A stretch of 64,000 bases of DNA, taken from NCBI RefSeq assembly GCF_007197575.1, contig NZ_CP041616.1, positions 3,534,001-3,598,000 of the forward strand, written 5' to 3'. The position numbers and the translations under genes were made by a program. Positions within the stretch are counted from its first letter, which is position 1. Each line of letters starts with the position of its first letter. This document shows positions 60,910-64,000 of this stretch, one piece after another. The stretch is from Ornithinimicrobium ciconiae (lineage in GTDB: Bacteria; Actinomycetota; Actinomycetes; Actinomycetales; Dermatophilaceae). The notes below the pieces were generated by a model. That model worked only from the letters and a program-made list of their open reading frames with translations, searched no databases and was not told the origin of the DNA.

Positions 60910-62978
60910 GCCAGCGCCTGCATGTGCGCGAGCTGGCTGTTGGTGGCGGCACCCCCGTGGCCGCCCTCGATGTTCTCGTAGTAGGTCACGTCCTTGCCGG
61001 CCGCCAGCATCCGGGCCGCCATCTTGCGCGCGTGCCCGGGGTGCACCCGGTCATCCCGTGTCGAGGTGGTGAACAGCACCGGCGGATAGTCCCGGGCGGG
61101 GTCGAAGAGGTGATAGGGGCTGAACGTCCGGAGGAACTCCCACTCCTCGGGCACGTCGGGATCGCCATACTCCGCCACCCAGGAGGCTCCCGCCAGCAGG
61201 TGGGAGTAGCGCGCCATGTCGAGCAGCGGCACCTGGATGACCACGGCCCCAAACAGGTCGGGATACTGCGTGAGCATATTGCCGGTGAGCAATCCACCGT
61301 TCGAGCCACCCTGCACCCCAAGCTTTTTCGCCTGCGTGACCCCCGTGTCGATCAGGTCGCGCGCGACTGCCGCCAGGTCCTCGTAGGCGCGGTGCCGGTT
61401 GGCTTTCAGCGCGCTCTGGTGCCAAGCCGGGCCATACTCCCCGCCACCGCGGATGTTGGCCAGCGCGTAGGCCCCACCCCGCTCCAGCCAGGCCGAGCCG
61501 AGGCCACCCGAGTAGGTCGGCGTCAGGGAGATCTCAAAACCGCCGTAGGCATAGAGCAGCGTCGGGGTGGTGCCGTCGGCGGGCAGGTCGGCGCGGTGCA
61601 CCAGGAAGTAGGGCACCCGCGTGCCGTCCGCGGAGGTGACGAACCGCTGCGTGGCGACCAACCCGCTGCTGTCGAAGAAGGTGGGCATCGACTTCAGCAG
61701 CTCCGGGTCGGCGGCGCCGAAGACGTCGGCGAGAGACAGCCTGGTCGGGGTGAGGAAATCGGTGGTGTAGAGCCAGACCAGATCGGACGCGGTGCGGTCG
61801 ACGGCGGCCACGACACTCGTCCCGACCTGCGGTGCCCCGGTGAACGCCCGCCGCGAGAAGCCCTGCGACGAGTCATCGTCCGTCGGGGGTGTGAGGACCT
61901 CGAGCCGGTTGGTCACGTCGTCCAGGATGTTGAGCACGAGATGGTGGCGGGTCCAGGTGTGAGAGGTCAGCGAGCTGGTCGGGGTCGGGACAAAGAGTTG
62001 CTGGAAGTCCCGGGACCCGCCCAGGAACTCCTCCAGCCGTATGCCGAGGAGCGAGCCCGCGGCAAAGGTCCTGCCCGCCGGGGTCCGGTCTGCCTGGACC
62101 GAACCACCGGGCTGCTCCGTCGGGGTCCAGTCATCTCGCAGCGTGACCGTGAGCCACTGGCGGGTGATCCCCGCCTGGGCCGAGTCGGGCACGTCGATGC
62201 GCACCGGCCGGCCGTCAGCGCCCAGCACGTGCAGCTCGTTGGTGTAGAAGGTGATGCCCCGCTGGATCAGGTCGCGTTCGTGCCCAAGCGTGTCGTCATG
62301 GAAGGCCCAGACCCCGATGTCACTGGTCTCCCCCTCGAAGACGACCGGCGCCTGCTCCAGCTCGGTGCCCCGGCTCCAGCGGCGAGCGATCCGCGGATAG
62401 CCGCTGTCCGTCATACTCCCCGGTCCGGTGTCGGTCGAGACCAGCAGCGTGTCGGCGTCCACCCAGGAGACCGAGCCCTTGGCCTCGGGCCGGTGGAAGC
62501 CGTCCTCGACGAAGGACCTGGCGTGCAGGTCGAACTCTCGGGAGACATCGGCGTCGGCGCCGCCACGGGACAGGTCGATCATGGCCAGACGGTGGTCGTC
62601 CGTCGAGCTGCCGGCAGTGCGGCGCAGGACGGTGGCCCCGTGCCAGACCCAGTTCTCCCCCTCGGCCTCGCTGAGCGCATCCAGGTCCAGGACGGTCTCC
62701 CAGTCGGGGTGCTCGCCGCGATAGGAGTCCAGGGTGGTGCGCCGCCACAGGCCGCGCTCGTGGTCGGCGTCCTTCCAGAAGTTGTAGTAGTGATCGCCGA
62801 TCTTGCTGACGTCGGGGATCTTGGCGTCGGAGTCGAGCATCGCCAGGATCCGGTCACGGGTGGTGGCGAACTCGGCCGTGCCCGCGATCCGGGCCGCCTC
62901 CCCCGCGTTGCGCTCCCGCACCCAATCCAGCTGAGTGTCTCCCTCGACGTCCTCGAGCCAGGCATTCTCGTCAGTCAT
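60825..62978 (-). CDS. Prolyl oligopeptidase family serine peptidase (S9)
   Basis: A 717-residue cytosolic peptidase. It has an N-terminal beta-propeller (to about 420) starting DENAWLEDVEGD. The alpha/beta hydrolase catalytic domain has the nucleophile Ser in GVQGGSNGGLL, then ILFTTSTRDDRVHPGHARK (Asp) and IEGGHGG (His), matching the S9A triad. RGGGEYGPAWH is the family signature. The ATG at 62978 is likely; GTG 62984 is an alternative. No signal peptide was found. It overlaps the convergent regulator at the 3' end by 85 bases. Confidence 0.93.
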   Translation of the reverse strand: MTDENAWLEDVEGDTQLDWVRERNAGEAARIAGTAEFATTRDRILAMLDSDAKIPDVSKIGDHYYNFWKDADHERGLWRRTTLDSYRGEHPDWETVLDLDALSEAEGENWVWHGATVLRRTAGSSTDDHRLAMIDLSRGGADADVSREFDLHARSFVEDGFHRPEAKGSVSWVDADTLLVSTDTGPGSMTDSGYPRIARRWSRGTELEQAPVVFEGETSDIGVWAFHDDTLGHERDLIQRGITFYTNELHVLGADGRPVRIDVPDSAQAGITRQWLTVTLRDDWTPTEQPGGSVQADRTPAGRTFAAGSLLGIRLEEFLGGSRDFQQLFVPTPTSSLTSHTWTRHHLVLNILDDVTNRLEVLTPPTDDDSSQGFSRRAFTGAPQVGTSVVAAVDRTASDLVWLYTTDFLTPTRLSLADVFGAADPELLKSMPTFFDSSGLVATQRFVTSADGTRVPYFLVHRADLPADGTTPTLLYAYGGFEISLTPTYSGGLGSAWLERGGAYALANIRGGGEYGPAWHQSALKANRHRAYEDLAAVARDLIDTGVTQAKKLGVQGGSNGGLLTGNMLTQYPDLFGAVVIQVPLLDMARYSHLLAGASWVAEYGDPDVPEEWEFLRTFSPYHLFDPARDYPPVLFTTSTRDDRVHPGHARKMAARMLAAGKDVTYYENIEGGHGGAATNSQLAHMQALAYRFLAERLGVAGPGSMGDGSADGSGVA

Positions 62979-63114
62979 CTCCACCGGGCCAGCGTAGGTG
63001 GTGACCTCCCCGACCCTCTCTACGCAGGGCGCCAGGAGGCCACGAGGCACCGGCGGCGCGGCGGCATAATTGGGTGGTTCAGCACTCGTCCGGGGCCGTA
63101 CCCTTGATCAAGCC

Positions 63115-64000
63115 ATGCAAGACTTTCCGCCCGAGATCCGGGCCTACTCAGCACGCGACGACGCCGCGCCGGACACCCGCAGCCCGAGGCACTTCCTCTG
63201 GTGGATGATCCGGCTCGAGGGCACGCTCGCGCTGGCCGGCGTGGGCATCGCCCTGGTGTGGATGCTCCCCCAGGTGCTCGGTCCCTGGCTGGTCGGCCGG
63301 GCCATCGACGACGGCATCGTCGGCGGTGACAGTGCCCTGTTCTGGCAATGGGTGCTGGTGCTGCTGGCCATCACGGTGGTCGGCGGGCTCAGCGGCACGG
63401 TCTATCACACGGTGATCGTGCGCGAGTGGCTCGTCGCGCTCTATGGCACGACCAAGCTGGTCACCCGCAAGACCCTGCAACTGGGTCACGTCCTGCCGCG
63501 CCGCACGCCGACCGGCGAGGTCCTGTCGGTCTCCGGCAGCGACAGCGACCAGTTCGGCGGGTTCATCGAGATCGTCACCCGCGCCTTCTCCGAGCTGGTG
63601 GCCTTCCTGTGCGTGGCGGTCATCGTGATCTCCATCAACCCGTCCATGGGGGTTCTCGTGCTGCTCTCGGCACCGCTGCTGGTGGTGTGCGGCATGCCGC
63701 TGCTGCGCCCCATGCAGCGCTGGCAGGGCATCGAGCGCTCCCGCAACTCCGAGCTCACCTCGATGGCCACCGACATCGTCGGGGGCCTGCGCATCCTGCG
63801 CGGCATCGGCGGCGAGGGGACCTTCGGTGGCAACTACACCCGTCAGTCACAGCGGGTGCGCCAGTCGGGCGTCAACGCCGGCTCCTGGCAGGCGGGCGTG
63901 GAGGCCGTCGGCGTGCTGCTCAGTGGCGCCTTCGTCGTGGCTCTCATGTGGGTCGGGGTGCGGGAGGTCATCCAGGGTCGGCTGATGGTCGGCCAGCTGG
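63115..64000 (+). CDS. ABC exporter, membrane domain plus ATPase (cut by the window end)
   Basis: The frame is open from ATG 63115 to the window edge, 295 codons, and must continue beyond it. The visible part is the six-helix ABC exporter membrane domain (type IV): helices at about 42-62, 80-100, 157-180, 181-200 and 268-285, with the coupling-helix segment ELTSMATDIVGGLRILRGIGGE. An ATP-binding domain is expected beyond the window. It probably works as one half of a heterodimeric exporter of the lipid or drug type. There is 136 bases of spacer to the divergent S9 peptidase. Confidence 0.88.
   Translation, partial: MQDFPPEIRAYSARDDAAPDTRSPRHFLWWMIRLEGTLALAGVGIALVWMLPQVLGPWLVGRAIDDGIVGGDSALFWQWVLVLLAITVVGGLSGTVYHTVIVREWLVALYGTTKLVTRKTLQLGHVLPRRTPTGEVLSVSGSDSDQFGGFIEIVTRAFSELVAFLCVAVIVISINPSMGVLVLLSAPLLVVCGMPLLRPMQRWQGIERSRNSELTSMATDIVGGLRILRGIGGEGTFGGNYTRQSQRVRQSGVNAGSWQAGVEAVGVLLSGAFVVALMWVGVREVIQGRLMVGQL

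Noticed and set aside
60924..63107. 727-residue plus-strand open frame opposite the prolyl oligopeptidase
   Set aside because: Antisense shadow; the peptidase carries the complete catalytic triad on the minus strand.

Overview
This 64 kb window is chromosomal DNA of a high-GC actinobacterium, most likely a Micrococcales member of the Intrasporangiaceae/Ornithinimicrobiaceae type. The evidence is G/C-rich third codon positions, many GTG starts, frequent ATGA/GTGA gene overlaps, a RamB-type acetate regulator beside the glyoxylate genes, and the actinobacterial eno-ftsB-DUF501-ppx block with mazG nearby. Species assignment is inference. Almost all of the window is coding. No rRNA, prophage or CRISPR array was seen; there is one tRNA.

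Layout. 1-6.7 kb: the end of greA, threonine ammonia-lyase, and the glyoxylate shunt (malate synthase, isocitrate lyase) divergent from ramB, which looks leaderless. 6.9-8.2 kb: a small secretion cassette in which an ER/SipW-type signal peptidase lies between two small secreted proteins sharing a signal-junction motif. 8.2-18 kb: msrA, helicase hrpB, a flavin monooxygenase divergent from a GAF-domain regulator, a methyltransferase, a squalene-cyclase-like protein and a fructosamine-kinase-like protein. 18.0-21.9 kb: a mobile island with two IS630-type elements (one decayed, one intact). They flank a lower-GC passenger encoding a secreted matrixin-like protease and a lipoprotein. All four element/host junctions are CTAG, and three genes borrow their stop codon from a junction.

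22-34 kb: a methyltransferase, a very large single-chain acyl-CoA carboxylase of eukaryote-like domain order, a repeat-bearing lipoprotein, then an olefin (ole) operon in which oleB and oleC are fused (oleA-oleBC-oleD, every junction overlapping). 34-43 kb: SGNH hydrolase, NhaA with an EF-hand-like C-terminal loop, thiolase, a Bax-inhibitor-1 protein, a secreted M14 carboxypeptidase, an ArfB-like factor and a PaiB-like FMN protein. 43.2-43.6 kb: an odd class I tRNA with a UAA anticodon next to a 32-bp tandem repeat. 43.6-48.8 kb: lipoprotein, family 5 uracil-DNA glycosylase, ppx, DUF501, ftsB, eno.

49-55 kb: a polyhydroxyalkanoate (PHA) cluster lies between eno and mazG. It has a reductase, a PHA-synthase-like Cys hydrolase with a histone-like Ala/Pro/Lys tail, a phasin under a strong palindrome, PhaC, PhaJ and a leaderless XRE regulator. 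55-64 kb: TrmH-type methyltransferase, mazG, a SurA-like lipoprotein, an ABC exporter divergent from a GbsR/MarR regulator with a clear operator, a prolyl oligopeptidase, and the start of an ABC exporter cut by the window edge.

Across the whole window except the mobile island, the octamer GTATGCCG occurs at least 23 times on both strands. That is about ten times the base-composition expectation, in coding and intergenic DNA and in different reading frames. Together with the histone-tailed PHA protein and the signal-peptidase cassette, this is the observation most worth following up.
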